Assembly (NCBI RefSeq): GCF_042408815.1
Contig: NZ_JBHOQR010000029.1
Span: 1-60,944 of the forward strand
Source: Thermoflexus sp042408815
GTDB taxonomy: Bacteria > Chloroflexota > Anaerolineae > Thermoflexales > Thermoflexaceae
DNA length: 60,944 nucleotides
Direction of reading: 5' to 3'
The notes below the pieces were generated by a model, which was given only the letters and a program-made list of their open reading frames with translations, searched no databases and was not told the origin of the DNA. Position numbers and translations under genes: made by a program. Of this stretch, positions 51,074 through 60,663 are shown piece after piece; positions within the stretch are counted from its first letter, which is position 1, and each line of letters starts with the position of its first letter.

Positions 51074-51880
51074 ATGGATCGGGAACGCCTTTATCGAACC
51101 GAGGCCATTGTGCTCCGGGGATCGGATTTCGGGGAAGCGGATCGTCTGCTCACCCTGCTGACGCCGGAGTTTGGGAAGCTCCGGGTGCTGGCCAAGGGCG
51201 TGCGGAAGATCCGGAGCCGGAAAGCCGGACACCTGGAGCGGTTCATGCGGACGTCCTTGCTCCTGGCCCGGGGGCGGGAGCTGGATGTGATCAGCCAGGC
51301 GGAGGTGATCGCCGCCCACCCCCGTCTGCGGGAGGATCTGATCCGCAGCGCAATGGCCCATTATGTGGCGGAGCTGGCGGAGATCTTCGCTCCCGAGGGG
51401 GAGGAGAGTCGGGCGCTGTATCGATTGCTGGCAGAGACGCTGGATCGGCTGGACACAGAGGAGGAGCTCCAGCGGAGCCTTCGTTATTATGAGCTCCATC
51501 TCCTGGAGATCGCGGGGTTCCGCCCCCAGGTGGAATTCTGTGTGGGGTGCGGGGAACCCCTCCGGGAGGAGCGCGGGCCCTACGGCTTCGACCCCCCACG
51601 GGGAGGCGTCCTCTGTCCCCGATGTGCCCCGCGATTCCCCGCGGCCCGTTCTCTGAGCCGTCGGGCCCTCAAGGCGATGCGCTTTGCGCTCCGAAGTCCT
51701 TACCCCGCCTTCCGGGACGCCCCTTTTAGCCTGCAGACGCTCCAGGAGATCGGGGAGCTGGTGGGTCGACACTTCCTGGCCATCCTGGAGCGCCGACCTC
51801 GTTCCCTGGCCTTCCTCAGCGAGCTTACCCGCGAGTCCCTGGCGGGGGGCAAGCTCAGCGCGCCAGAGGATCAGCCATAG
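51074..51880 (+). CDS. recO: DNA repair protein RecO
   Basis: RecO loads RecA with RecF/R in gap repair. The 268-aa protein has the N-terminal OB-fold segment YRTEAIVLRGSDFGEADRLLTLLTPEFGKLRVLAKGVRKIRSR, a helical middle and a C4 zinc module (CVGCGEPL and CPRCAPRF). The gap before it (50942-51073) has no gene. Confidence 0.93.
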   Translation: MDRERLYRTEAIVLRGSDFGEADRLLTLLTPEFGKLRVLAKGVRKIRSRKAGHLERFMRTSLLLARGRELDVISQAEVIAAHPRLREDLIRSAMAHYVAELAEIFAPEGEESRALYRLLAETLDRLDTEEELQRSLRYYELHLLEIAGFRPQVEFCVGCGEPLREERGPYGFDPPRGGVLCPRCAPRFPAARSLSRRALKAMRFALRSPYPAFRDAPFSLQTLQEIGELVGRHFLAILERRPRSLAFLSELTRESLAGGKLSAPEDQP

Positions 51881-51957
51881 ACACCCCCTCCCCCGGTCAC
51901 CCGCGACTGGCTAGCGGTAACGGCATGGCCCCGCCTGCACCGTTTCACGGTGAGGTT

Positions 51958-51987
51958 TTGCAGGATTCTTCCTCAAAGATTTAGAAT
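51958..51987 (+). promoter_or_regulatory. Promoter for the cysteine desulfurase gene
   Basis: TTGCAG (51958-51963), 18-bp spacer and TAGAAT (51982-51987) lie about 180 bp before the start codon. The leader to 52165 holds no other gene. Confidence 0.55.
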
Positions 51988-52165
51988 GAGGAACGCCGCT
52001 CCTTTGCGAATCGGCGCTGCAGATTCCCAGCTCGAAAAAAGATCTTCTCTCATCTTTCATTCGCTGTGGCCCACTGGGCTTCGAGGAGGGCCCTTCGGTC
52101 ACCCGGATGGAAGTCGAACGGCGGATATGGATGGATGGAAAAGCCATGGTCAGGAGGGGAGGGCT

Positions 52166-53338
52166 ATGGCGGCGCGCACGGTTTACATGGATCATTCGGC
52201 GACCACCCCGGTGGACCCACGGGTGGTGGAGGCGATGCTGCCGTATTTCACGGAGATCTATGGGAACTCCGCCTCCATCCATCGCTTTGGGCGGGCGGCG
52301 GCGAAGGCGCTGGAGGAGAGCCGCCGCACGGTGGCGGCCATCCTGGGCTGTCATCCGATGGAGATCGTGTTCACTGGATCGGGGACCGAAAGCGACAATC
52401 TGGCCCTGCGTGGGGTGGCCTTCGCGCAGCGTCGGGCGGGCCGGGGGAATCATCTTATCGTCTCTTCGGTGGAGCATCATGCGGTGCTCAACACCGCCCG
52501 CCAGCTGGAGGAAGTCTTTGGCTTCGAGGTTACCTACCTGCCTGTGGATGAATATGGCATGGTGAACCCCGACGATGTGGGCCGGGCGATCCGGAAGGAC
52601 ACGGTGCTCATCAGTGTAATGTATGCCAACAATGAGGTGGGGACGATCCAGCCGATTGCGGAGATCGCCCGGATTGCCCGCGCCAAAGGCATCCCTTTCC
52701 ATACCGATGCGGTGCAAGCAGGTGGGATGCTGGATCTGGATGTGAACCGGCTGGGCGTGGATTTGATGACCCTCTCCGCTCACAAGTTTTACGGCCCGAA
52801 AGGGGTGGGGGTCCTTTATATCCGTCAGGGGACGCCCTATCTTCCGACGATCACGGGCGGTGGGCATGAGCGAGGTCGACGGGCTGGAACCGTGAACGTG
52901 GCCGGGATCGTCGGGCTGGCCACGGCCCTGCGCCTGGCCCAGGAAAGCCGCGAGAGCGAGAATGCCCGGCTCCGACGGCTGCGGGACCGCCTGATCCAGG
53001 GGATTCTGGAGCGGGTGCCGGACGCCCGCCTCACAGGCCATCCCACGGAGCGCCTGCCGCATCACGCGAGCTTTGTCTTCAAGGGGATTAACGGAGAGGA
53101 GCTTCTGCTGGCCCTGGATGTGGAGGGGATCGCCGCCAGCACGGGATCGGCCTGCACGAGCGGCCGGGCAGAGCCCTCCGAGGTGCTGGTGGCGATGGGT
53201 CTGCCCCACGATTGGGCCATCGGCTCCCTCCGGCTCACTCTGGGGAAGTCCAGCACTGATGCGGACATCGACTATGTTCTGGACGTCCTCCCTCGGGCTG
53301 TCGCCCGGCTGCGGGAGATGCAGGCGGTGGAAGTGTGA
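52166..53338 (+). CDS. Cysteine desulfurase (NifS/IscS type)
   Basis: The enzyme takes sulfur from cysteine for Fe-S clusters and thiolation. The 390-aa protein has VYMDHSATTPVDPRV, the PLP-pocket His in SSVEHHAVLNT, the PLP Lys in LSAHKFYGPKG, and the catalytic Cys loop STGSACTSGRAEPSEVL near 325. AGGAGGGG fixes the ATG at 52166. It is followed by mnmA, so it may supply sulfur for tRNA 2-thiouridine. Confidence 0.94.
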   Translation: MAARTVYMDHSATTPVDPRVVEAMLPYFTEIYGNSASIHRFGRAAAKALEESRRTVAAILGCHPMEIVFTGSGTESDNLALRGVAFAQRRAGRGNHLIVSSVEHHAVLNTARQLEEVFGFEVTYLPVDEYGMVNPDDVGRAIRKDTVLISVMYANNEVGTIQPIAEIARIARAKGIPFHTDAVQAGGMLDLDVNRLGVDLMTLSAHKFYGPKGVGVLYIRQGTPYLPTITGGGHERGRRAGTVNVAGIVGLATALRLAQESRESENARLRRLRDRLIQGILERVPDARLTGHPTERLPHHASFVFKGINGEELLLALDVEGIAASTGSACTSGRAEPSEVLVAMGLPHDWAIGSLRLTLGKSSTDADIDYVLDVLPRAVARLREMQAVEV

Positions 53339-53522
53339 GAGGCGGAGCAAGCCCCGCCCGGTCCTCAGGGATCAAGGGAAGGCACGATGGGCGCCGCATA
53401 TCCTCTGACAACCATAACGGACCTTCACCTTTGGGGCTCGATTGGCGGGTGGAGGGGGAGTGGCTCTTGTCCAGAAGCTGGCGATGCCAGGGGAAGGGTG
53501 GGAGGACGTGGAAAGGAGCGGG

Positions 53523-54665
53523 ATGACGCGCGTGGTGGTGGCAATGAGCGGCGGCGTGGATAGCAGCGTCGCCGCCGCCCTGCTGGTGGAGCAGGGCTAT
53601 GAGGTGATCGGGATCATGCTGCGCCTATGGGGCGAGGGCGAGGGAGCCGGCGCCTCGACCAATCGTTGCTGCACCCTGGAGGATATGGAGCTGGCCTATC
53701 GGGTGGCCGATCACCTCGGCATTCCTTTTTATGTACTGAACGTCGCGGATTTCTTTAAGAAGACCGTGGTGGATTTCTTCATCGCTGAATACATAGCTGG
53801 GCGCACGCCGAACCCATGCCTGCGCTGCAACCGGCTGGTCCGCTTCGATTGGTTGTTGCGGCGGGCGCTGGCCCTGGGGGCGGAGTATCTCGCCACCGGG
53901 CACTATGCCCGGGTCCGTGCGGTGAATGGCCGCTATCAGCTATTGCGCGGGGTGGATCCCCGCAAGGACCAGTCCTATGTCCTGGCGGTGCTGGGGCAGG
54001 GGGAGTTGCGCCATGCCATGTTTCCGGTGGGCGGCTACACCAAGGAGGAAGTTCGGGCCCTGGCCCGGCGCTTCGGCCTCCCGGTGGCGGAGAAGCCGGA
54101 GAGTCAGGATCTCTGTTTCCTGGCGGAGGGGGATTATCGGGCTTTCCTGCGGCGGCATGCCCCGGAGGCCCTGCGGCCCGGTCCGATCCAGGATACCCAG
54201 GGCCGGATCCTGGGGGAGCATCAGGGGCTGGCCTTCTACACCATTGGCCAGCGCCGGGGGCTGGGGATCGCCGCAGGGGTTCCTCTGTATGTGGTGGACC
54301 TGGATCCGGTGGAGAACGCAGTGATTGTGGGGACAGCCGAGGAGCTGGACCGCCGGTCCTGTCTGCTGGAAGGGGTCCACTTTGTGAGCGGGGAGTTCCC
54401 CTCCGCGCCCTTCCGGGCCACGGTGAAGGTCCGGTATCGGGCACGGGAGGTCCCGGCGTGGATCATCCCGATGCCGGATCGTCAGGCGCGGGTGGTATTG
54501 GATGAGCCCATCCGGGGCCTCACCCCAGGGCAGGCCGCCGTGATGTATGAGGGCGAGGTCGTCCTGGGACTGGGGATCATTATGCGAACGGAGCGGGAGC
54601 CTCCGCCCGAGGTCATGGAGATCCTTTCGGTTTCGGTTGCCGGTTCAGCGGGGAAGCTGGGATAG
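53523..54665 (+). CDS. mnmA: tRNA-specific 2-thiouridylase MnmA
   Basis: MnmA adds the 2-thio group to the wobble U34 of tRNA-Lys, -Glu and -Gln. The 380-aa protein has the PP-loop VAMSGGVDSSVAA, NPCLRCNRLVRF with the first catalytic Cys, GHYARV, DQSYVL, and ESQDLCFLAEGDYRAFL with the second. GQRRGLGIAAG follows. A repeated CC in STNRCCTLED may matter for a ligand. Start at ATG 53523 after GAAAGGAGCGGG. Confidence 0.96.
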   Translation: MTRVVVAMSGGVDSSVAAALLVEQGYEVIGIMLRLWGEGEGAGASTNRCCTLEDMELAYRVADHLGIPFYVLNVADFFKKTVVDFFIAEYIAGRTPNPCLRCNRLVRFDWLLRRALALGAEYLATGHYARVRAVNGRYQLLRGVDPRKDQSYVLAVLGQGELRHAMFPVGGYTKEEVRALARRFGLPVAEKPESQDLCFLAEGDYRAFLRRHAPEALRPGPIQDTQGRILGEHQGLAFYTIGQRRGLGIAAGVPLYVVDLDPVENAVIVGTAEELDRRSCLLEGVHFVSGEFPSAPFRATVKVRYRAREVPAWIIPMPDRQARVVLDEPIRGLTPGQAAVMYEGEVVLGLGIIMRTEREPPPEVMEILSVSVAGSAGKLG

Positions 54666-54834
54666 GGCGGGGCTCCCGCATCTGCCTGTAGACCCTGGCA
54701 GCCACCCATAGCAAGAGGGATTTCGCCCCAACGCTCTCGTCGCCGCGAAAGCCGCTCCCACCGGGCCGGGTCGCCCCCATAGTCGCCACGTCGATGGGCG
54801 GTTCGAGTTTTCTGATACAAACGGGAACGGAGCG

Positions 54835-57800
54835 CTAAAACCCCTCCAGCCGGCTGAGATCCGCGATCCCCGTAGTGAGATCGGCCACCGCCTGGAGGAG
54901 AGCTAGGCGGTTGCGGCGGATGATTTCCTCCTCGTGCATGACCAGCACGTCCTCAAAGAAGCGATCGATCACCGGGGCCAGACTCTCCAGCGCGGCGATC
55001 AGATCCTCCACCGGGCCATCCGGTCGCACCTGCCTTCGCGCGGTTTGCACGGCCTCCCACAAGGCGCGTTCGGCTTCTTCCCGGAAGGCGGCTGGATCCA
55101 CCTCCGAAGCGGGCAGGCTTCCCTCGCTTTCGGCCTTGCGCAGGATCCGCACGCATCGGCTGTAGGACGTGAGCAGGCGAGTCCAGTCGGACCGTTGCAC
55201 CGCCTGCTGCAGGCCGGCTGTGGTCTCCGCGGCCCACGCTGGATCATCCCCTCGAGCCGCCAGGACCGCCTCAATCACATCATAGCGATACCCGGCTTCC
55301 TGAAGGGCAGCCCGCTGCCGGCCGATCACAAAGGATCGGACGTCCTCTAGGATTTCAGAGCTCACGGGTACCGGCTGGATGGCCGCTGCGGCGGTCATCG
55401 CCCTGGAAAGGGAGAACCGCAGACGGTGGGCCGTGAGGATCTGGATCAGGCCGGAGGCCGCCCGACGCAGGCCGTAAGGGTCTGCGGACCCGGAGGGGGC
55501 GAGCCCCACAGCGAACAGCCCAACCAGGGAATCCAAGCGGTCCGTGATCCCCAGGGCGATCCCCGGCCGGGTCTGGGGCAGGGCATCCCCTGCGAAACGG
55601 GGGAGGTAGTGTTCGAAGATCGCCACCGCCACCGCCTCGGGCTCCCCCCATCGCCGGGCGTATTCCCGCCCGATCACTCCCTGCAGCTCTGTGAACTCGA
55701 TCACCATCTGAGTGGCCAGATCCGCCTTGCAAAGATGGGCGGCTCGGGCCAAAACGTGCATCTCTTCCTCATTCAGGCCCAGCAGGGCTCCGATCGAAGG
55801 CGCAAGGGCCTCCAGGCGGCGCGTTTTATCCAGCATGGAGCCGAGCTGCTCCTGGAATGTGAGGGTGGCCAGGCGAGGGAGGAAAGTCTCCAGGGGCTGG
55901 CGGGTGTCGTGTTCATAGAAATAAGCAGCGTCCGCGAAGCGGGCCCGCAGCACCGCCTCGTTGCCCTGGCGCACTCGATCCAGCCCGCGCCGGCCGCCGT
56001 TGCGGACGGCGAGGAAATAAGGCAGCAGTTGGCCATTCGGGCCCAGGATCGGGAAATAGCGCTGGTGTTTGCGCATCACCGTGATCAGCACTTCCCCGGG
56101 CAGTTGCAACGCCTCCTCATCGAAACGCCCTCGCAACACCGTGGGGGTTTCCACCAGATTTCCCACCTCGGCCAGCAACTCGGGGTCCTCTGGCACCCTT
56201 CCCCCAACCTCCGCCGCAAGCCGCTCCAGATCCCTTCGGATCCGCGCTCGCCGTTCCTCCGGATCGATCAGGATGCGAGCCCGGCGCATGGCGGGGAAGT
56301 AATCCGCAGCCTGCTCCAGGCGGATCGTGGGCGAGCCCCGGGGACGGGAGCCACGGGTTTCGCGGCCGCTGGAAACCCCCGCGTAGGTGAAGGGGATCAC
56401 CTCGCGACCATAGAGGGCGACCAGCCAGCGGATGGGCCGGGAGAAAGCGACCCCGCTCCCGTTCCAGCGCATGCTCAGCTCGAACTTCAGGCTGGCGATC
56501 AGCCGGGGAAGCAGTTCCGTTAGGACCGCCGGGGTGGGCTGCCCCTCGGTGCGTCGGACCACACCGACATAACGGCCTTCCGGGAGCTCTCGCACGGCGA
56601 GGGCCTCCACCGGGACGCCCTGGGAACGGGCAAAGCCGAGGGCCGCCGGGGTGGGTCGGCCTTCCCTATCGAAGGCCACATGGGCAGGCGGCCCTTTCAC
56701 CCATGTCTCCACAGGCCGTGTGCGGGGTTGAAGACGATGAACATAAAGTACCAGGCGGCGCGGCGTGCCGTGGACTTCCAGGGCTTCGTATTCCAGTTGC
56801 GCCTCCGCGAACATCACGGGGGCGTTCTCGGAAAGCTGGGACAGCGCCGTTTCCAGATCCCGGGCGGGGAGCTCCTCGGTTCCGATTTCCAGAAGGAAAT
56901 CCTCCGCTGTTTCAACGATCGGCAGGGCCGGCATCGGTGCCGGGGCGGGAGGGGGGAGCGTTTTCCTCATGAAAGGGTGACCCAGGCGCTCCCGCTGTTG
57001 CAGGTAGAGCAGGGCGACCTGGCGGGCCAGATCGCGCATGCGAGCGAAGTAGCGAGCGCGCTCGGTGACCCCGATCGCCCCCCGGGCGTCGAGCAGGTTG
57101 AACGTGTGGGAGCAGCGGAGGACGTAATCGTGGGCTGGGATCACCAGGCCGCGGGCGATACAGGCGCGGGCCTCTGCCTCGTAATGCTGATACAGCTCCC
57201 GCAGCCGCTCGATATCCGCTAGCTCGAAGTTGTAAATACAGTGCTCGATCTCCGAAGGCTTCAGGATCTCCCCGTAGGTGTGCGTTCCGTCCCAGTCCAG
57301 ATCCCAGACGGAGGACACGCCCTGAAGGTAGAGCGCGATGCGCTCCAGGCCGTAGGTGATCTCCACCGCCACCGGATCGAGGGGCAGGCCTCCCGCCTGC
57401 TGGAAATAGGTGAACTGGGTGATCTCCATGCCATCCAGCCAGACCTCCCAGCCGAGCCCCCAGGCCCCCAGGGCGGGAGACTCCCAATTGTCTTCCACGA
57501 ACCGGATGTCGTGGCGGCGGAAGTCGATCCCCAAGGCGCGCAGGCTCTCCAGATAGAGCTCCTGAGGATTGCCGGGGTCCGGCTTCAGGATTACCTGGAA
57601 TTGATGGTGCAGCTGCATGCGGTTCGGGTTCTCGGCGTAGCGGCCGTCGGCGGGGCGATAGGAGGGCTCTACGTAGGCCACGCGCCAGGGCTCAGGGCCC
57701 AGCACCCGCAACACGGTAGCCGGGTTCATCGTCCCGGCCCCCACCTTCTCGCTATAGGGCTGCCAGATCAGACAGCCCTGTTCCGCCCAGAACTCTTGTA

Positions 57801-57846
57801 GCCGGAGGATGATCTCCTGGAACGATAGAGGACGTCGTGGCGCCAT
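54835..57846 (-). CDS. glyQS: Glycyl-tRNA synthetase, fused alpha-beta chain
   Basis: The 1003-aa enzyme joins two subunits usually made separately. The alpha part (residues about 1-300) has FQEIILRLQEFWAEQGCLIWQPY and YVEPSYRPADGRYAENPNRMQLHHQFQV. After a Pro/Ala linker near 305-320 the beta part begins with FLLEIGTEELPARDLETALSQL and runs to the anticodon-binding C-terminus (FFEDVLVMHEEEIIRRNRLALLQAVADL). The start is ATG 57846 with GGAAAGG; upstream codons cross a terminator hairpin. Confidence 0.95.
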   Translation of the reverse strand: MAPRRPLSFQEIILRLQEFWAEQGCLIWQPYSEKVGAGTMNPATVLRVLGPEPWRVAYVEPSYRPADGRYAENPNRMQLHHQFQVILKPDPGNPQELYLESLRALGIDFRRHDIRFVEDNWESPALGAWGLGWEVWLDGMEITQFTYFQQAGGLPLDPVAVEITYGLERIALYLQGVSSVWDLDWDGTHTYGEILKPSEIEHCIYNFELADIERLRELYQHYEAEARACIARGLVIPAHDYVLRCSHTFNLLDARGAIGVTERARYFARMRDLARQVALLYLQQRERLGHPFMRKTLPPPAPAPMPALPIVETAEDFLLEIGTEELPARDLETALSQLSENAPVMFAEAQLEYEALEVHGTPRRLVLYVHRLQPRTRPVETWVKGPPAHVAFDREGRPTPAALGFARSQGVPVEALAVRELPEGRYVGVVRRTEGQPTPAVLTELLPRLIASLKFELSMRWNGSGVAFSRPIRWLVALYGREVIPFTYAGVSSGRETRGSRPRGSPTIRLEQAADYFPAMRRARILIDPEERRARIRRDLERLAAEVGGRVPEDPELLAEVGNLVETPTVLRGRFDEEALQLPGEVLITVMRKHQRYFPILGPNGQLLPYFLAVRNGGRRGLDRVRQGNEAVLRARFADAAYFYEHDTRQPLETFLPRLATLTFQEQLGSMLDKTRRLEALAPSIGALLGLNEEEMHVLARAAHLCKADLATQMVIEFTELQGVIGREYARRWGEPEAVAVAIFEHYLPRFAGDALPQTRPGIALGITDRLDSLVGLFAVGLAPSGSADPYGLRRAASGLIQILTAHRLRFSLSRAMTAAAAIQPVPVSSEILEDVRSFVIGRQRAALQEAGYRYDVIEAVLAARGDDPAWAAETTAGLQQAVQRSDWTRLLTSYSRCVRILRKAESEGSLPASEVDPAAFREEAERALWEAVQTARRQVRPDGPVEDLIAALESLAPVIDRFFEDVLVMHEEEIIRRNRLALLQAVADLTTGIADLSRLEGF

Positions 57847-57860
57847 CGCCTTTCCCTCAG

Positions 57861-57895
57861 AAAAGGATGTGGGCGCGCCGGGCGCGCCCACATCC
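57861..57895 (-). terminator. Strong hairpin with T-run directly before glyQS
   Basis: A 15-bp perfect inverted repeat (57865-57879 and 57881-57895) with TTTT following on the minus strand is a textbook intrinsic terminator. It lies after the MetE-like gene and 15 nt before the glyQS start codon. Confidence 0.75.
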
Positions 57896-57931
57896 CATTA
57901 TCGCATGGGGCCAGATGATGGGGACCCGGGC

Positions 57932-59116
57932 TCAGGGATGTTCTCCGAACTCCCGCCGCAGCTGCTCCGCCGCCTGGCGGATGGCCTGAAGCTTGCGGAA
58001 GGCCACCTCCGGAGTGGCCACCGGGCGCTCCGCAAAGGTTCCGAAGCCACAATCCGGGTTTAGAAAGATCTGCGAGGGCTCGAAGTAGTTCAGAGCCGCC
58101 TTCACCCGGGCGATGATGAACTCAGGGGATTCCACTTCCGCGGTGCGGGGGTTAACAACCCCCAGGCCCAACTCGCGCTTCTGCCGGCACTCCCGGAAAA
58201 CCTCCAGGTCGCCGGCCCGCGGGGTGGCGAATTCCAGCACCCATTGCTGCACCCGCATGGCCTCCAGGGTACCCAGCAGCGGCCGGTAATCTCCAGTGAG
58301 CAACACCTCCTCCCGCGTGGTCCAGTTCCCCCGGCAGATGTGAACGCCGATCCGGACCCCTTCCACGCCCAGGACGACGCGGTTGATCAGCTGGGCAGCC
58401 CAGGCCAGCTCCATCTGAGGATCCTCTGCCGCCGCCGAGAGGGAGGCGCACATGAAGGTGCGGCTGTGGACCGGGGGCTGGAACACCACCTCGGTCAGCA
58501 CCGGCTCATCCAGTTGGATGAAGGCGGCCCCGGCGTCCCGCAGGCGCAGGATCTCCTCCCGCAGGATCGTCACCACATCCTGAGCCAGGTCCTCCCGGGT
58601 GGGATACACCCGATCTGAGAGGCCCTGCACCCACATGGTGCGGGTGAGCAGGTAAGGCCCGGGGAGCGGGATCTTGACCGGCCGGTCGGTGTGCCGACGC
58701 AGAAACTCCAGCTCGTCCAGGGCCAGCGGCATCTTCAGGCGGATCTTATCCACGGCCACCGGGGTCTTGATGGCGTAGGCCGGCACATCCAGCTGGCGGA
58801 GGATCTGCTCGAAGAAGGATTTGTCCTCCGCGTAGTCATACATCTCGGCTACGCTCATCATGCGGACCCCTTCGAGCTTCTCAACGACAAAGGAGTAGAA
58901 GTTATCCCGGCGCTGTTCGCCGTCGCTGACGATCTCCACGCCGGCCTCGATCTGGGCTTGGAGGGCCTCCAGGACGGCCCGATCTGCAATCTCCTGAAAT
59001 TCTTTGTAAGAGAGCTGGCCCGCATGGCGTTTTCGCAGGGCTTCGAGCAACCACGAGGGCCGTGGCCAGCTCCCCACGACGGTCACCGGAAAGAGAGGCA
59101 ATCCGTTGCGCGCCAT
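57932..59116 (-). CDS. MetE C-terminal-type methionine synthase homologue
   Basis: The 394-aa protein starts MARNGLPLFPVTVVGSWPRPSWL and has SDGEQRRDNFY, PLPGPYLLTRTMW, FIQLDEPVLTEV, GVHICRGNW and FLNPDCGFGTF. This is the cobalamin-independent methionine synthase barrel, with zinc ligands His, Cys (in HICRGN and PDCGF) and a Glu between. The N-terminal MetE half is lacking, as in core-MetE proteins that use other methyl donors. Confidence 0.9.
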   Translation of the reverse strand: MARNGLPLFPVTVVGSWPRPSWLLEALRKRHAGQLSYKEFQEIADRAVLEALQAQIEAGVEIVSDGEQRRDNFYSFVVEKLEGVRMMSVAEMYDYAEDKSFFEQILRQLDVPAYAIKTPVAVDKIRLKMPLALDELEFLRRHTDRPVKIPLPGPYLLTRTMWVQGLSDRVYPTREDLAQDVVTILREEILRLRDAGAAFIQLDEPVLTEVVFQPPVHSRTFMCASLSAAAEDPQMELAWAAQLINRVVLGVEGVRIGVHICRGNWTTREEVLLTGDYRPLLGTLEAMRVQQWVLEFATPRAGDLEVFRECRQKRELGLGVVNPRTAEVESPEFIIARVKAALNYFEPSQIFLNPDCGFGTFAERPVATPEVAFRKLQAIRQAAEQLRREFGEHP

Positions 59117-59178
59117 CGTTCCCTCCATAGAGCAGATCAGGATCGTTGATCGGGGCCCGAAGGCCCCGGTTTTCCGCC

Positions 59179-59769
59179 TCAGCAAGGCATCCCGCCCCGG
59201 GATCCCGAAAGGCCTTCTTCCGATTCAGGCGAATACCGGAACCACCACCCGGAGACCGTGGCGATCTCCGTCCGCAGAGCAACGGGACGCGCAAAGGTGT
59301 TTCCGACCGGCGAGGTGGCGACCGTTTCTTCCCACAGGGCCTGAAGGGTTCCCTCATCGGCGTCCGCATCCACGTAGGCCTTGACGATCACTTCCCGGTA
59401 GCCGGGCTGTCCTTCCCCTTCGAATCCCAGGAAGCGGAGCAGGTTGTCAATTCGGCCTTCCAGGGCGACCTCCAGGTTCCTCACTGTGATGCCGCGGCGG
59501 GTAGCATGGAAGATGAAGCCCAGCCCCAGGCAGGCGCCCAGGGCGCCCAGGACGTATTCCAGGGCGCTCAGGCCGGCTTCCCGCCCCGAACGGTCTACCG
59601 ACTCATCGACCGGGAAGGACTGGTTGCGGATGTAAACCCGACCCCGCAATCCTTCCTCCCAGCGGAAGCGCGCCCAGCGCTGGGACTGAATCGCCTCGGG
59701 GTGAGATCGGACCTCTTCGAGCAGCTGCCGCAGTGTTTCCACGTCCACGCCGTTCAGCACAGTGCCCAT
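59179..59769 (-). CDS. OsmC-family protein (copy 1)
   Basis: The 196-aa protein has VYIRNQSFPVDE, LSALEYVLGALGACLGLGFIFHATRRGITVRNLEVALEGRIDN, FLGFEGEGQPGYREVIVKAYVDADADEGTLQALWEETVATSPVGNTFARPV. The first redox Cys (GACL) is kept, but the second, in the typical C-P-V, is replaced (SPVGNT). GGAGG 8 nt before the ATG at 59769 sets the start. It is paralogous to the next gene. Confidence 0.85.
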   Translation of the reverse strand: MGTVLNGVDVETLRQLLEEVRSHPEAIQSQRWARFRWEEGLRGRVYIRNQSFPVDESVDRSGREAGLSALEYVLGALGACLGLGFIFHATRRGITVRNLEVALEGRIDNLLRFLGFEGEGQPGYREVIVKAYVDADADEGTLQALWEETVATSPVGNTFARPVALRTEIATVSGWWFRYSPESEEGLSGSRGGMPC

Positions 59770-59818
59770 GTCGGTTGCCTCCAATGACATGGATGGGAGT
59801 GGGAAAGAGCCTCCGGGT

Positions 59819-60352
59819 TCAGGCGGCCGCCGCCCGGCGAAGCTCCGGCCGCAGGTTCACCGACCGGGCCAGGGTGTTGCCTACCGGGGAAGTCCGGACG
59901 GTCTCCTCCCACACGGATTGAAGGGTCTCCTCATCCGCGTCGGCGTCCACATAGGCTTTCACCGCGATCTCCCGATAGCCGGGATGCCCTTCGGAGCTCA
60001 GGCCCAGAAAGGTCAGGATGTTGTCGATCTCCCCCTCTAGGGCGATCTCCAGGTTGCGGATGGGAATCCCTCGCTTGGTGGCATTCAGAACGAAGCCCAC
60101 GGTGAGGCAGGCTCCCAGGGCGCCCAGCACATATTCTACGGCGTTGGGAGCCTCATCCTGGCCCACCAGGTCGGCGGGCTCATCAATCACAAAGGAGTGA
60201 TTGCGAATATATGCGCGTCCCTTGAACCCGCCCAGCCAGCGCACCCGCGCCACCCAGCGGTTAAGCGCGCGAGCGGCCTCCGGATCTGCTCCCACCTGAG
60301 CCGACAGTTGTTGCAGCTGTTCCACATCCAGGCCGTTCAGTATCGCTCCCAT
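59819..60352 (-). CDS. OsmC-family protein (copy 2)
   Basis: The 177-aa protein is aligned end to end with copy 1: MGAILNGLDVEQLQQL, VGQDEAPNAVEYVLGALGACLTVGFVLNATKRGIPIRNLEIALEGEIDNILTFLGLSSEGHPGYREIAVKAYVDADADEETLQ, then TSPVGNTLARSV. The two form a tandem pair. AGGAGG before the ATG at 60352 defines the start. The second redox Cys is absent here too, so hydroperoxide reduction may use another partner. Confidence 0.88.
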   Translation of the reverse strand: MGAILNGLDVEQLQQLSAQVGADPEAARALNRWVARVRWLGGFKGRAYIRNHSFVIDEPADLVGQDEAPNAVEYVLGALGACLTVGFVLNATKRGIPIRNLEIALEGEIDNILTFLGLSSEGHPGYREIAVKAYVDADADEETLQSVWEETVRTSPVGNTLARSVNLRPELRRAAAA

Positions 60353-60663
60353 GGGAACTTCCTCCTGGAAACGGAGTCTTGGGTTGCTGGATAAAGGGGG
60401 GAGGAAAGATCGACAGGTAGAGGAATGCGGGGGTCGGAAAGGGAAAGGCCAGCCGATCCGGGGATCGGTGGGATCAACCCCCTCCGGACCCCCGCGGCGG
60501 ACACCTGCAATTCGAAGGCAGAATCCCAAGCGGATAGATCCCCGACATGCCTATCCCCTCCAGATAGCGAGGCGTTCCGGCTGGCAATAATCATTATACT
60601 ACCTGAAGGGAGCGATCCAGGCCTGGGAAGGTTGGGCGCCTGTCTTCGGGATGGGAGGATCCA
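60353..60663. other. Divergent intergenic region
   Basis: No gene is seen. A TATAAT-like box can be read on both strands around 60593-60600 (ATTATACT on plus, TATAAT on minus), without a clear -35. It probably carries promoters for the OsmC pair and the Uma2-type gene. Confidence 0.35.

Noticed and set aside
51911..53350. 479-codon frame antisense to the cysteine desulfurase
   Set aside because: Shadow of a well-supported gene.
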